Assembly: GCF_900177375.1 (NCBI RefSeq)
Contig: NZ_FWZU01000001.1
Coordinates: 496,001-560,000 of the forward strand
Length of the DNA: 64,000 nt
Source of the DNA: Desulfovibrio gilichinskyi
GTDB taxonomy: Bacteria > Desulfobacterota > Desulfovibrionia > Desulfovibrionales > Desulfovibrionaceae
Direction of reading: 5' to 3'
Shown here: positions 1 to 8,588 of the stretch, in pieces
Numbering within the stretch: position 1 is the first letter of the stretch
How the letters are laid out: each line of letters starts with the position of its first letter
Translations under genes and position numbers: made by a program
Notes under the pieces: model-generated
Database searches by the model: none
What the model was told of the DNA's origin: nothing
Seen by the model: the letters and a program-made list of their open reading frames with translations, nothing else

Positions 1-1
1 C

Positions 2-1645
2 GCACTTACTTCTAAACTTGTAAATAAAGAAGTACCTGCTGATTGCCATCCGCTTTCCTCTTCAAATAAACTTGTTTTTGCTGCCGGTATTCTTGCTAAT
101 ACCGGAGCAGCCAACTCCGGCAGACTTTCCTGTGGTGCTAAATCTCCGCTTACCGGCGGGATTAAGGAAAGTAACACCGGCGGACAATTTGCTCAGGTTC
201 TGCCTAGACTTGATCTTCTGGCGATTGTTTTTGAAGACAAACCTGCACAAGATGCTCCGTTTTCAATTATAGAAATTTATGCTGACAAAGTTGTGTTCAA
301 AGACGCCACGGCAATAGCCGGTAAAGATAATTATCCTGCACATGAAGAACTTAAGAAAATGTATGGCGAAAAGGTTGTAACCGCTTTGGCCGGTCCGGCT
401 GGTGAACAATGTCTTGCCGCTTCTACAATTCAATTCTCTGATCCGCACTTAAACCCTGCCAGATCTGCCGGACGCGGAGGTATGGGCGCAGTTATGGGAT
501 CTAAGAAAGTCAAAGCTGTAGTTCTTGATCCTGCTGCTTCAGGACGCACCAATGCAGCTGATCCTGAAAAGTTTAAAGTTGCCCGTAAGCGCTGGACTGA
601 AATCCTGACAGGACATCCTGTAACCGGAGAAGGGCTTCCTGCGTATGGAACTTCTATTCTTGTTAATATTATTAACGAAGCAGGCGCATTGCCGACAAAG
701 AACTTCCGTACAGGTCGTTTTGATGATGTTGCTGACATTTCCGGCGAAAGAATCGCTGAAATTATTGAATCGCGTAACGGTAAAACAAAAGAAGGCTGTC
801 ACACCGGATGTGTTATTCAGTGTTCACAGCGTTACAATGATAAAAATGGTGATTATTTAACTTCAGGATTTGAATATGAAACAGTATGGGGTTTCGGAGC
901 CAACTGTTTAGTTAAAGATATTGATACCATTGCTACTATGGACCGTGTTTGCGACGAGAAGGGTATCGATACCATCGAAATGGGTTGTACCATGGGCGTA
1001 GCAATGGATGGCGGAATTCTGGAATGGGGTGACGGTGATGGTGCTCTTGCTCTTTTGAGAAAGGTCGGATCTGCTGATCCAATGGGCCGCATTATCGGAA
1101 ACGGAACTGTCTTTGCCGGTAAAGCTTTCGGTGTTGATCGTATTCCTACCGTCAAAGGTCAGGCACTTCCTGCGTACGATCCACGTTCCGTAAAGGGTAT
1201 AGGCGTTACTTATGCTACAACCCCTATGGGCGGCGACCATACTGCCGGATACGCAGTTGCTACCAATATTCTTAAAATAGGTGGAGATGTTGATCCGCTT
1301 TCCAGAGAAGGGCAGATTGAACTGTCTAAAAACCTCCAGATAGCTACTGCATCGATTGATGCTTTAGGGTTATGTCTCTTCGTTGCATTTGCTGTTCTTG
1401 ATACTGCAGACGCCGTTCAGTGTATCTGCGATTTAGTTGCAGCATCGCACGGTATTGAATTTACTGCTGACGACTTTATCGCTCTTGGAGTTAATACTCT
1501 TAAGAACGAACTAGAATTCAATGCGAACGCAGGATTCACAAAGTTTGATGATCAGCTTCCGCGTTTCTTCAGTGAAGAAACCCTCGAGCCTCACAATACC
1601 ATCTGGGATTACTCAGTAGAAGAACTTCAAGCTGCTAAAGTTTAA
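2..1645 (+). CDS. aldehyde ferredoxin oxidoreductase (AOR family), 5' end outside window
   Basis: Tungsten-pterin enzyme family that oxidises aldehydes to carboxylic acids with ferredoxin as acceptor, in the cytoplasm. The frame is open from base 2, so the first in-frame ATG (293) is internal; about 547 residues are visible and only the N-terminal few dozen are missing. Near the left edge lies the family motif TGAANSGRLSCGAKSPLTGG; then SAGRGGMGAVMGSKKVKA. The cysteines expected to bind the 4Fe-4S cluster are seen as CHTGCVIQC near visible residue 265 and a later LGLC near 456. The gene ends in TAA followed by an intrinsic terminator. Convergent with the next gene. The AOR family call is firm; the aldehyde substrate cannot be read from the sequence. 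Confidence 0.93.
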   Translation, partial: ALTSKLVNKEVPADCHPLSSSNKLVFAAGILANTGAANSGRLSCGAKSPLTGGIKESNTGGQFAQVLPRLDLLAIVFEDKPAQDAPFSIIEIYADKVVFKDATAIAGKDNYPAHEELKKMYGEKVVTALAGPAGEQCLAASTIQFSDPHLNPARSAGRGGMGAVMGSKKVKAVVLDPAASGRTNAADPEKFKVARKRWTEILTGHPVTGEGLPAYGTSILVNIINEAGALPTKNFRTGRFDDVADISGERIAEIIESRNGKTKEGCHTGCVIQCSQRYNDKNGDYLTSGFEYETVWGFGANCLVKDIDTIATMDRVCDEKGIDTIEMGCTMGVAMDGGILEWGDGDGALALLRKVGSADPMGRIIGNGTVFAGKAFGVDRIPTVKGQALPAYDPRSVKGIGVTYATTPMGGDHTAGYAVATNILKIGGDVDPLSREGQIELSKNLQIATASIDALGLCLFVAFAVLDTADAVQCICDLVAASHGIEFTADDFIALGVNTLKNELEFNANAGFTKFDDQLPRFFSEETLEPHNTIWDYSVEELQAAKV

Positions 1646-1668
1646 AGCTACCTCCGTTTAACGTATGT

Positions 1669-1705
1669 AAAAAGCCTCTCAGAGAATTTCTCTGGGAGGC
1701 TTTTC
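1669..1705. terminator. bidirectional intrinsic terminator
   Basis: Inverted repeat AAAAGCCTCnCAGAGAA / TTTCTCTGnGAGGCTTTT with A- and T-runs on both sides. It lies between two convergent genes, the AOR gene and the ferredoxin-type membrane protein, and can serve both. Confidence 0.85.
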
Positions 1706-1731
1706 TTGTGTTATCTAAATTGACGCGTGCG

Positions 1732-2706
1732 TTACATATTCATGTAGTACCCGCGAAGCATTTCATATGGCATCGGAGAATTCCAGTGATTGGTCATAAT
1801 AGCTGTCACATAGTAAAGCATAAGGATGAATACGCATCCGATAGCTATTGTAGCCCATGGACGCCGTTTGCGGCTCAGACGGTCGGTAAGGGTTAAACAG
1901 TCGCTTACAGGGCAATTTCCGATGCATTGAGTGCATCCTATGCATTCAGCAGAGTTAACAATTGTTTTAGTTTCAACTTCAATTCCACCTGGGCATGCTT
2001 TGGTGCATTTTCCGCAGTTTATACATAAATTGGGGTCACGTTTAACGGCTATAGGTGAAACTTTAGAAAGTATGCCAAGTAGCGCACCGTAAGGGCATAA
2101 AAAACGGCACCAGAAATATGGTATAAAAATACAAAGTATGCCGATTGTTATTATGATGATCGCTGGAGTTAATCCAAGATTGGCGAAAAAATTAAACATC
2201 CGTGCTTCGGCTGTAAAATTATACGAAGAATGGATGAACGAAGATATTTCTCGCGGACCCATTTTAAAGAAAATCGCAATAACAAAAAAAGCAAGGGCGA
2301 TATATTTAGGAATTAACAGAATAAATTCGAGTTTACCCCTGACAGTGATTATTTTTTTTGTCTTTTTTCCTAACTTGTTAAGTAGATTGCTTATGAATCC
2401 GACCGGACAAAGGTATCCGCAAAAGCCTTTGCGAAGAAGCAGTGACATAACGAGTACGGCAATGAAGATTGTAAGACCTGCCGGATGAACTTCGTCATAT
2501 ATACCACTTGTTATGAGTTGTTTGAATGAAAGCAAGGCACTGATAGGCAAAAAACCTTCAACTGCGCCGGGTTTACTGACAGCAATGGAGGAACTGCCGT
2601 TCATAAATTGGTAGAAAAGGTAAAAACGGTATCCAACGAAGATGCAGAATGCAGTCATCATAAACTGGATAGCGTTACGTAACGAAGCTGGTGACACTTT
2701 AAGCAT
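1732..2706 (-). CDS. NapH/YccM-like 4Fe-4S membrane protein
   Basis: Polytopic membrane protein of 324 residues of the NapH-type electron-transfer family. Hydrophobic segments lie near residues 14-34, 76-92, 128-147 and 180-200, with a last one near 284-304. Two CxxxCP motifs at membrane edges are visible (CGYLCP about 96-101, CRFLCP about 200-205). They are followed by two ferredoxin-type clusters on the cytoplasmic side (CINCGKCTKACP about 228-239, CIGCTQCIGNCP about 255-266). Proteins of this kind pass electrons between the quinone pool and a partner protein. The partner is not obvious here: the neighbours are the convergent AOR gene and rfbD 30 bases upstream on the same strand. Function beyond membrane electron transfer is unknown. 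Confidence 0.85.
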   Translation of the reverse strand: MLKVSPASLRNAIQFMMTAFCIFVGYRFYLFYQFMNGSSSIAVSKPGAVEGFLPISALLSFKQLITSGIYDEVHPAGLTIFIAVLVMSLLLRKGFCGYLCPVGFISNLLNKLGKKTKKIITVRGKLEFILLIPKYIALAFFVIAIFFKMGPREISSFIHSSYNFTAEARMFNFFANLGLTPAIIIITIGILCIFIPYFWCRFLCPYGALLGILSKVSPIAVKRDPNLCINCGKCTKACPGGIEVETKTIVNSAECIGCTQCIGNCPVSDCLTLTDRLSRKRRPWATIAIGCVFILMLYYVTAIMTNHWNSPMPYEMLRGYYMNM

Positions 2707-2736
2707 AATAAATAATTGTGAAGATTTAGATGTGTT

Positions 2737-3615
2737 TTAAAAATCGTTTTGGAGGTCTTTATATAGATAGTCGCGAAGCGCCTGGACCCATGAACGCGGG
2801 GTTATTCCTGTCACTTCTGTGAATTTTGATGTGTCCAGAACTGAGTAGGACGGTCTTTCAGCTTTTGATGGGTAGGAGCTTGTCGGCACAGGAGTAATCA
2901 GGCAGTTGATACCAGCACAATTGATGGCTTCTGTGGCAAGCTCACACCAACTGGCTTTTCCTGAATTTACAACGTTAAAAATTCCGTTGGCTTCAGCTTT
3001 TAATAGAGCGATTGTGTATTCTGAAAGATCCGGCGTGTAGGTCGGTGAACCTGTTTGATCATGGACAATGCTCAAAAAGTCTTTTTCACGGGCGAATTTC
3101 AGAATTTTCTGTACAAAGTTTGTTTTATACGGTCCGAAAAGCCATGCAGTTCTAATTATCAGTATATTTTCATACTCAATATCTAAGAGCTTTTCTTCAC
3201 CGTCAAGTTTTGTCGCACCATATACGGATTTCGGGTTTGTTTTGTCTGTTTCGGTATATGGAGAATCTTTTTTGCCATCAAAAACAAAATCTGTGCTGAA
3301 ATGAATAAGTTTGGCTTGGTGTTTTTTAGCTAGTCTACCTAGAATTACCGGAAGAGTCGTATTAAGAAGATGCGCTTTGTTTTTTTCGTCTTCAGCCTGA
3401 TCAACCATAGTATAGGCAATTGTGTTGAATATAAAATCAGGTTCTTCCCGTTCAAAAAAAGCTGTTGTTGACTGCTCATTTAGCGGGTCAAAATCATTTC
3501 TCGAAAGCGGGATTGCTGTAACATCATTTTTGCGTAATTCTTCAGTAAGACTTTGCCCTAAAAGCCCGGTGCTTCCGCCTAAAATGACAGCTTTTTTACC
3601 TTTTAATTCAATCAT
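2737..3615 (-). CDS. rfbD: dTDP-4-dehydrorhamnose reductase
   Basis: Reduces dTDP-4-dehydro-L-rhamnose to dTDP-L-rhamnose for surface polysaccharide synthesis. The SDR fold shows the glycine motif GGSTGLLG (residues 13-20), STDFVFDG (107-114) and the catalytic YxxxK (Y132, K136, in YGATK). I chose the ATG at 3615 rather than an upstream one because it has GGAG about seven bases before it and overlaps the rfbB stop as ATGA, implying translational coupling. That gives 292 residues, normal for RmlD. No rmlA or rmlC is in the window, so the rest of the pathway must be elsewhere. It could serve another dTDP-deoxysugar, but the rfbB pairing favours rhamnose. Confidence 0.9.
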   Translation of the reverse strand: MIELKGKKAVILGGSTGLLGQSLTEELRKNDVTAIPLSRNDFDPLNEQSTTAFFEREEPDFIFNTIAYTMVDQAEDEKNKAHLLNTTLPVILGRLAKKHQAKLIHFSTDFVFDGKKDSPYTETDKTNPKSVYGATKLDGEEKLLDIEYENILIIRTAWLFGPYKTNFVQKILKFAREKDFLSIVHDQTGSPTYTPDLSEYTIALLKAEANGIFNVVNSGKASWCELATEAINCAGINCLITPVPTSSYPSKAERPSYSVLDTSKFTEVTGITPRSWVQALRDYLYKDLQNDF

Positions 3616-4634
3616 TTTCGATCTCCATACCACTCGGCCATAAAGTCACGGTAAGATCCGTTTCTGACTTCTTCCAGCCATAAAGTATTATCTTGATACC
3701 ACTTGATTGTTTTACGAATTCCTTCAGTAAAAGTAACACTTGGACTGAATCCAAGTTCATTTTCAGCCATCGTGAAATCCATGGCATACCGTTGGTCATG
3801 TCCTGGTCTGTCCTTAACAAATGTAATCAGCGATTCATCTTTTCCAAGTATGGTTAGAAGTTCGCGCACCAGTTCAAGGTTTGTTTTTTCAGCAGCTCCT
3901 CCGAAATTATATGCTCGTCCCGGTTGGCCTTTAAGCAGCGTTAATTCAACTCCTGTACAGTGATCATCCACATAAATCCAGTCGCGAATATTGGTTCCAT
4001 CTCCGTAGATAGGGAGCTGATCACCTGCCGTAGCTTTTGTAAACATCAGCGGAATTAATTTTTCAGGGAATTGATACGGTCCGTAATTATTTGAACATCG
4101 TGTTATGGATATGGGGAAATTATATGTTTCAAAGTAAGCGCGGGCCATAAGGTCGGCACCGGCTTTCGATGCTGAGTAGGGACTATTAGGAGCAAGCGGG
4201 GTCAGCTCTGTGAAAGCAGGATCGGTCTTACTGAGAGTTCCGTACACTTCATCAGTTGAGACATGGACAAATTTTTCTATTCCGGCCTGCCGGGCGCATT
4301 CCATAAGATTCTGCGCACCTTGAATATTAGTTGTTAAAAACGGAGCAGGGTCGTTTATTGATCTATCCACATGTGATTCAGCCGCAAAGTTTATTACTGC
4401 TTCAATTTTATATTCTTCAATGAGATTTGCGACAAACTGCTTATCACATATGTCGCCATGGACGAAGTGATAATCGGCGTCGGCATTGTTTTCAATCGCG
4501 AGCAGATTCTTTCTGTTTCCGGCATATGTCAGCTTGTCCAGATTGATAATTTTCCAGTCCGGGTGGCGTTCCTGCATCAGATATAAAAAATTGGTCCCGA
4601 TAAAACCGCATCCGCCAGTAACAAGAAGTCTCAT
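3612..4634 (-). CDS. rfbB: dTDP-glucose 4,6-dehydratase
   Basis: Converts dTDP-glucose to dTDP-4-keto-6-deoxyglucose, the first committed step to dTDP-rhamnose and related deoxysugars. At 340 residues it has the family's usual length. Visible are the NAD-binding GGCGFIG (7-13), the active-site TDE (127-129, in VSTDEVYG) and the catalytic YSASK with Y153 and K157. It is the promoter-proximal gene of a two-gene unit with rfbD, overlapping by four bases. The product probably feeds O-antigen or capsule building; the glycosyltransferase genes at 55-62 kb may be users, but that is only a guess from shared theme. Confidence 0.95.
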   Translation of the reverse strand: MRLLVTGGCGFIGTNFLYLMQERHPDWKIINLDKLTYAGNRKNLLAIENNADADYHFVHGDICDKQFVANLIEEYKIEAVINFAAESHVDRSINDPAPFLTTNIQGAQNLMECARQAGIEKFVHVSTDEVYGTLSKTDPAFTELTPLAPNSPYSASKAGADLMARAYFETYNFPISITRCSNNYGPYQFPEKLIPLMFTKATAGDQLPIYGDGTNIRDWIYVDDHCTGVELTLLKGQPGRAYNFGGAAEKTNLELVRELLTILGKDESLITFVKDRPGHDQRYAMDFTMAENELGFSPSVTFTEGIRKTIKWYQDNTLWLEEVRNGSYRDFMAEWYGDRK

Positions 4635-4790
4635 AAATTCTCCGTCATGATAATATTTTTTAAAACAACAATATATCTCTTGCAGTCTTCTTATGCAAGA
4701 AGCAAAGCCTTATGGAATACAGTATAAAGAGTCTATATTCGATTAATAAGTATTAAATCGGGATGTTGTATTAAATGAAGTAATTGATGT

Positions 4791-5258
4791 TTATTCAAAC
4801 AGTGCATCGTCATTTAAACTTGCAAGAGCTTGATATAAAATAATTCCGGCTGAAGTTGAAAGGTTTAAACTTCTAATTTGTTTGGTTGTAGGGATATTTA
4901 TTGCGTGTGTAATATCCTTAAACATCCATTCTGGCAGTCCGCGTGTTTCAGGTCCGAATACGAGGTGGTCGCCAGGTTTAAATTCAAATTTGAATAACGA
5001 GGTTCCACGCTTCGCACTGGTTGTCACAAGTCGGCCTATTTCAACATTTTTCATGAAGTCTTGCCAGTTTTTCCATACAGAAAGTTTAACGCTTGGCCAG
5101 TAATCGAGGCCTGCACGTTTTAGATGTTTATCTGATATAGAAAAACCAAGCGGTTCAATGAGGTGAAGCTTGGTATCCGTGCCTGCGCAAAGTCTGGCTA
5201 TATTGCCGGTGTTTGGTGGAATTTCAGGTTCAAAAAGAACAATACTGAAAGGGTTCAT
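4791..5258 (-). CDS. trmL: tRNA (cytidine/uridine-34-2'-O)-methyltransferase
   Basis: SPOUT-class methyltransferase modifying the wobble ribose of leucine tRNAs. The start at 5258 is preferred to the longer frame from 5315: it has a strong AAAGGAGG nine bases upstream and gives 155 residues, matching TrmL, beginning MNPFSIVLFEPEIPPNTGNI. Characteristic pieces are EPEIPPNTGNIARLC near the start, the FGPETRGLP knot motif in the middle and the IPTTKQIRSLNLSTSAGI stretch that forms the SAM pocket. It is a single gene with a 156-base gap to rfbB and no clear terminator. Confidence 0.93.
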   Translation of the reverse strand: MNPFSIVLFEPEIPPNTGNIARLCAGTDTKLHLIEPLGFSISDKHLKRAGLDYWPSVKLSVWKNWQDFMKNVEIGRLVTTSAKRGTSLFKFEFKPGDHLVFGPETRGLPEWMFKDITHAINIPTTKQIRSLNLSTSAGIILYQALASLNDDALFE

Positions 5259-5723
5259 AAAACGTTTCCTCCTTTCTGGAAAGGAATCGTTATCAAGAGA
5301 AGCTGGTAAGGGCAATATCTGTTTACAGTATAATTTAAATAATAATTTTAATGGTCGCAGAGGTGATATGTTTAGAAAAAGAAAATGCCCGAAATAATCG
5401 CGGGAGGCAGGTGGAAACGCTTTTGTTTAGTTATATTCTTAAGCTGTTCGATTCCACCGAAGTCTGCACTCGCATATTATCCAGAACATTTTTCTTTTCA
5501 CAGTCAGCTGTGTAAAGGAAGATTCTTGTGTTAATGGCGTTAGCCTTATTTTATATTTTTTTAATCTTCGCTTATTAATCAGCTGGGCTGGTTGATTTTA
5601 TATAAGCATTAAACGTGCCTAATTTGTATTTAAAGTGATAAGTGGTCAAAATACAAAGATATCATTATAGCCTTGGTTTGCTAACTACAAAGAAAGAGGA
5701 CAGAAGTGCCGGAAAAGTGACGT
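5259..5723. other. 465-base intergenic region
   Basis: It holds the upstream region of trmL on the right-to-left strand; no coding frame with a ribosome binding site was found. The only structure noted is an inverted repeat CACAG-TCAG-CTGTG at 5499-5512 flanked by TTT/AAA-like ends, which could be an operator or a chance hairpin. It lies between trmL (reading left, away) and the 3' end of the gate-domain gene. Confidence 0.4.
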
Positions 5724-6722
5724 TTATTCTTTTTGAGTGCTGAAGCTTTTGGGTACGCTCCATAAATATTTGTCGCAAAATTTTTCAGGTAAAACTTTAG
5801 TTATCTGTACAAGAATAGCAACAACTACAATTGAAAATATCAATCTTCCCCAGAATACCCCGGAAACATGCCCGCCAATGGTTAAAAGAAGAAATGTATC
5901 TTCAATCAGGCTATGGCATAATCCCATTAGAGTCAGTGAATAAAAAACGTCTTTTTTATTAATATTACCGGATTTAGTTTCATGGATAATTAACCCGCCA
6001 CCGTACGAGAGTCCCATAGTAAGACCTACAACAGTAAGCGCAGAAGCTTTTGGTCCTATACCCATAAGCTTTAATAGCGGACGAAGCAAAAAGTCTGCTA
6101 AGGCTAATATTCTGAGTTTGGAGAGAATCTTCATTATCGTCAGTAACGTAGTAATAATGCAGAAAATTGAAATTAAATTTTTAATTTCTCCTAAAGCCCA
6201 CATAAGTAACGTTTCATGTACAGCAGAAGATTCAGGAGTTAAAAGAATTCTAGCCGGGCCTTGTAATAAATTGAAGTGGCTGTAAATAAAATTAAGAATC
6301 ATGCCGAGCGTTAACGCTCCGGCAAACCTTATAATTGCTTGGAAAATCAATCTCGGACCCGAACTTTGCACAACTCGAAGTTCAACAGGCATAGCGTGTG
6401 CTACGAGAATCATTGCGCCAAGTGTGGTCGCCTGCGCTGCAGAAAGTGGAGAATCTTTTGCAAGACTGAGAAAAACGATGAGACCACTGTATATATTATT
6501 GATCAAAGCTGTAGCCCATACCAGCCCCATTTCACTTGGAAGACCGACCAGCTTCATTATAGGAGAAAGCGGCGTGGCAAGATAGCTGATAAGATTCATT
6601 TCTTGAAGAATTTTTACAGCAATAACAATCGGAATCATAATTTTAAAAAGGCTGAATGAAATGTTTCGAGCATTTTTAAAAATATCATAAAGTTCAGTAA
6701 AGATAGGAGAAATTTTATACAT
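5724..6722 (-). CDS. membrane protein with two nucleoside-recognition (Gate) domains
   Basis: Integral membrane protein of 332 residues that resembles a fusion of the SpmA/SpmB-type Gate domains (PF07670-like). The first copy includes LPSEMGLVWATALINNIYSG and the second LMGIGPKASALTVVGLTMGL, each followed by a helix with charged gate residues (HAMPVELR; GLCHSLIEDT). About eight hydrophobic segments are visible. Members are thought to move nucleosides, ions or small metabolites, but the substrate is unknown. The start has no recognisable Shine-Dalgarno sequence (CCCCTTTT precedes the ATG), so the exact start or a weak translation is uncertain. It lies downstream of the STAS gene, separated by that gene's terminator. 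Confidence 0.75.
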   Translation of the reverse strand: MYKISPIFTELYDIFKNARNISFSLFKIMIPIVIAVKILQEMNLISYLATPLSPIMKLVGLPSEMGLVWATALINNIYSGLIVFLSLAKDSPLSAAQATTLGAMILVAHAMPVELRVVQSSGPRLIFQAIIRFAGALTLGMILNFIYSHFNLLQGPARILLTPESSAVHETLLMWALGEIKNLISIFCIITTLLTIMKILSKLRILALADFLLRPLLKLMGIGPKASALTVVGLTMGLSYGGGLIIHETKSGNINKKDVFYSLTLMGLCHSLIEDTFLLLTIGGHVSGVFWGRLIFSIVVVAILVQITKVLPEKFCDKYLWSVPKSFSTQKE

Positions 6723-6762
6723 AAAAGGGGATATTGTGTGTGGTGTGATGGTTAAAGTTAAA

Positions 6763-6808
6763 AAAAACAGCCAAGTATACTCTTAAGAATACACCCGGCT
6801 GTTTTTAA
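6763..6808 (-). terminator. intrinsic terminator after STAS gene
   Basis: Inverted repeat AAACAGCC ... GGCTGTTT with an inner TAT(A)C/GAATA-type arm and a run of T on the minus strand (A-run at 6761-6767 on plus). Placed seven bases after the STAS-gene stop codon, so it ends that transcript. A-runs on both sides make it possibly bidirectional. Confidence 0.7.
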
Positions 6809-6814
6809 AAAAAA

Positions 6815-7168
6815 CTAAGATAAAAGTTGCTGTTTTAGTCCTTCCACCGCTTCGTTTTCTGAATCATAGATGGAAAATATTTTGTGCAGTGCAGCTATAT
6901 CAATGATCTTTTTGACCCGATCACTCAGGCTGAACATTGCAATAGTGCCTTTTTCTTTCATGAGTTTATTGCGCAAGGTAATAAGGGTTCCGATTCCCAT
7001 GCTGTCCATGAAGTCGACATTGCCCATATCAAGTGCGATGTTAAATTTTTTTTCATCAAAAAGAGGCGCAATCTGACGTTGAAAATCATGACTGACGACA
7101 TGATTAAGTTCAGGCGCGTCTAGTTTAACAATTGTTATTTCATCTACTTCTTTGAATTTAAGTTCCAT
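6815..7168 (-). CDS. STAS-domain protein (anti-sigma-factor antagonist type)
   Basis: Single STAS domain of 117 residues. The phospho-acceptor loop reads MDSMGIGTL with S56, matching the D-S-x-G-[LIM]-G pattern of SpoIIAA/RsbV proteins. Such proteins bind a kinase or anti-sigma partner when unphosphorylated and act as a switch in the cytoplasm. It sits 70 bases downstream of a receiver/histidine-kinase gene on the same strand, so the two may form a signalling unit. No serine kinase of the RsbW type is visible nearby, so the partner is elsewhere or is non-canonical. Confidence 0.88.
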   Translation of the reverse strand: MELKFKEVDEITIVKLDAPELNHVVSHDFQRQIAPLFDEKKFNIALDMGNVDFMDSMGIGTLITLRNKLMKEKGTIAMFSLSDRVKKIIDIAALHKIFSIYDSENEAVEGLKQQLLS

Positions 7169-7238
7169 TTTTATTCCTTCTGATTATGTGGTTCTAATAA
7201 AAGGATCACGTGGCGAAAGCTACACCGCCTTTTAAAAT

Positions 7239-8372
7239 CTAGCAAGCCTGAGTTTTAGCTGGAAAAATGATTTGGAAAGATGTTCCAATCGTTTTATCAA
7301 TTATCATTTTTCCGCAGAGCTGTTGTGAGAGGGTTTCAACCAAAGTCATGCCAAGCGTTTTTGTGCTTCCTATTTTAAAGTTTTCCGGCAATCCTATTCC
7401 ATCGTCAGAAACTGTCAAATTTATGTCGTTTCCTTTGCGTGACATTGAGACAAAAAGGTTGCCTTGCTTTTTGTCGGGAAAGGCGTGTCTAAGTGAATTA
7501 GAGAGAAGTTCGTTTATTATTAATCCGCACGGAATTGCGGAATCTATACCAAGGTGAATATCACTAATATCGAATGCGGGGTGTATGTTGTTATCAATAG
7601 AGTAGGATCTCAGCAGAAAGTTCATAAGTGTCTGAGCGTACTCTTTCATATCTATTCGCGAGAGATCCTCTGAACGGTAAAGTCGCTCATGCAGCATAGA
7701 CATTGAACGGACTCTATGCTGACATTCCCGTAACATATTTCTGGATTCAACATCTTCAGTATAGCCGCTTTGGAGGCTGAGCAAGCTGGAAATAACCTGA
7801 AGGTTGTTTTTAACGCGATGATGAATTTCTTTCAGCATAACTTCTTTTTCCGAAAGTGATTCTCTAACTAGTCTCTCAGAAGCCTTACGTGCTGTAATTT
7901 CTTCAGAAAGAATCAAATTGGTCCGTTGAAGTTCTTCTGTGCGTTCTCTTATTTTTATCTCTAATTCTTTTTTGTACCGTTCATTCTCAACAAGAAGTCT
8001 GGCTCGTTCAATGGTTCTTACAATTGATGACTCAAGTTCTTTTAAGTCAAGAATAGGTTTTGGAATATAATCCCACGCTCCAAGTCTTATTGTTGCAATG
8101 ACGTCTTCAAATGCCCCTGTTCCTGAAACAACAATAACAGGTGTCAGCGGGGCTTCCTGTCCGAGTGTTTTAAGAACAGAAAGACCGTCTACTTCCGGCA
8201 TTCTTAAATCAAGAAGAACCACGTCAGGGTATTTTCTGCGAAAAACGTCAAGTCCTTCTGCCCCGTTTGTCGCCTGCAATACGAAGTATCCACTATCTTC
8301 AAGATAGTTGGCAATTGAGAGTCTAACTCCTTCATCATCATCAATTGTTAGTATTCGCGGAGGTTTATGCAT
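7239..8372 (-). CDS. receiver-first histidine kinase (REC - coiled coil - HisKA_2 - HATPase)
   Basis: Cytoplasmic signalling protein of about 377 residues. An N-terminal receiver carries acidic DDDE (11-14), the phospho-acceptor D55 (LLDLRMP) and K105 (KP). A coiled-coil linker follows (about 120-178), then the HisKA_2-type dimerisation motif EIHHRVKNNLQ with H184/H185, then an ATPase domain with NELLSNSLRHAF and DDGIGLP. No membrane segment or sensor domain is seen, so input probably arrives by phosphorylation of the receiver. I prefer the ATG at 8372 (MHKPPRILTIDDDEG), which places the receiver at the normal distance; an ATG at 8450 is possible. It is divergent from the PilZ gene and upstream of the STAS gene. 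Confidence 0.88.
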   Translation of the reverse strand: MHKPPRILTIDDDEGVRLSIANYLEDSGYFVLQATNGAEGLDVFRRKYPDVVLLDLRMPEVDGLSVLKTLGQEAPLTPVIVVSGTGAFEDVIATIRLGAWDYIPKPILDLKELESSIVRTIERARLLVENERYKKELEIKIRERTEELQRTNLILSEEITARKASERLVRESLSEKEVMLKEIHHRVKNNLQVISSLLSLQSGYTEDVESRNMLRECQHRVRSMSMLHERLYRSEDLSRIDMKEYAQTLMNFLLRSYSIDNNIHPAFDISDIHLGIDSAIPCGLIINELLSNSLRHAFPDKKQGNLFVSMSRKGNDINLTVSDDGIGLPENFKIGSTKTLGMTLVETLSQQLCGKMIIDKTIGTSFQIIFPAKTQAC

Positions 8373-8588
8373 CAGTTGTTTTCCATTTAGAGTTAATGAA
8401 CTTTTTATAAACACCATATATGGAACTGGTCTGAAAGATCCGTTGATCATAATCAGGAAGATGTCTTAACATTAATGATATTATTGTTTAGTAATTTGAG
8501 TTTGCTTATATGTTCATATTTTTTTATTATACATAGAGTATAATAAGCTCAGCGTAAACCAGAACCACTGATTTGGAGGTTCTCGAAT

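Noticed and set aside
293-1645. ATG at 293 as start of the AOR gene
   Set aside because: The frame is open to the window edge and the upstream residues already match the AOR family, so this Met is internal.
3616-3633. Longer start of rfbD at 3633
   Set aside because: GGAG and the ATGA overlap with rfbB support 3615.
4680-4702. Short hairpin TTGCA-N-TGCAAG after trmL
   Set aside because: Five-base stem without a T-run; too weak for a terminator.
5259-5315. Longer start of trmL at 5315
   Set aside because: AAAGGAGG before 5258 and normal TrmL length favour the shorter form.
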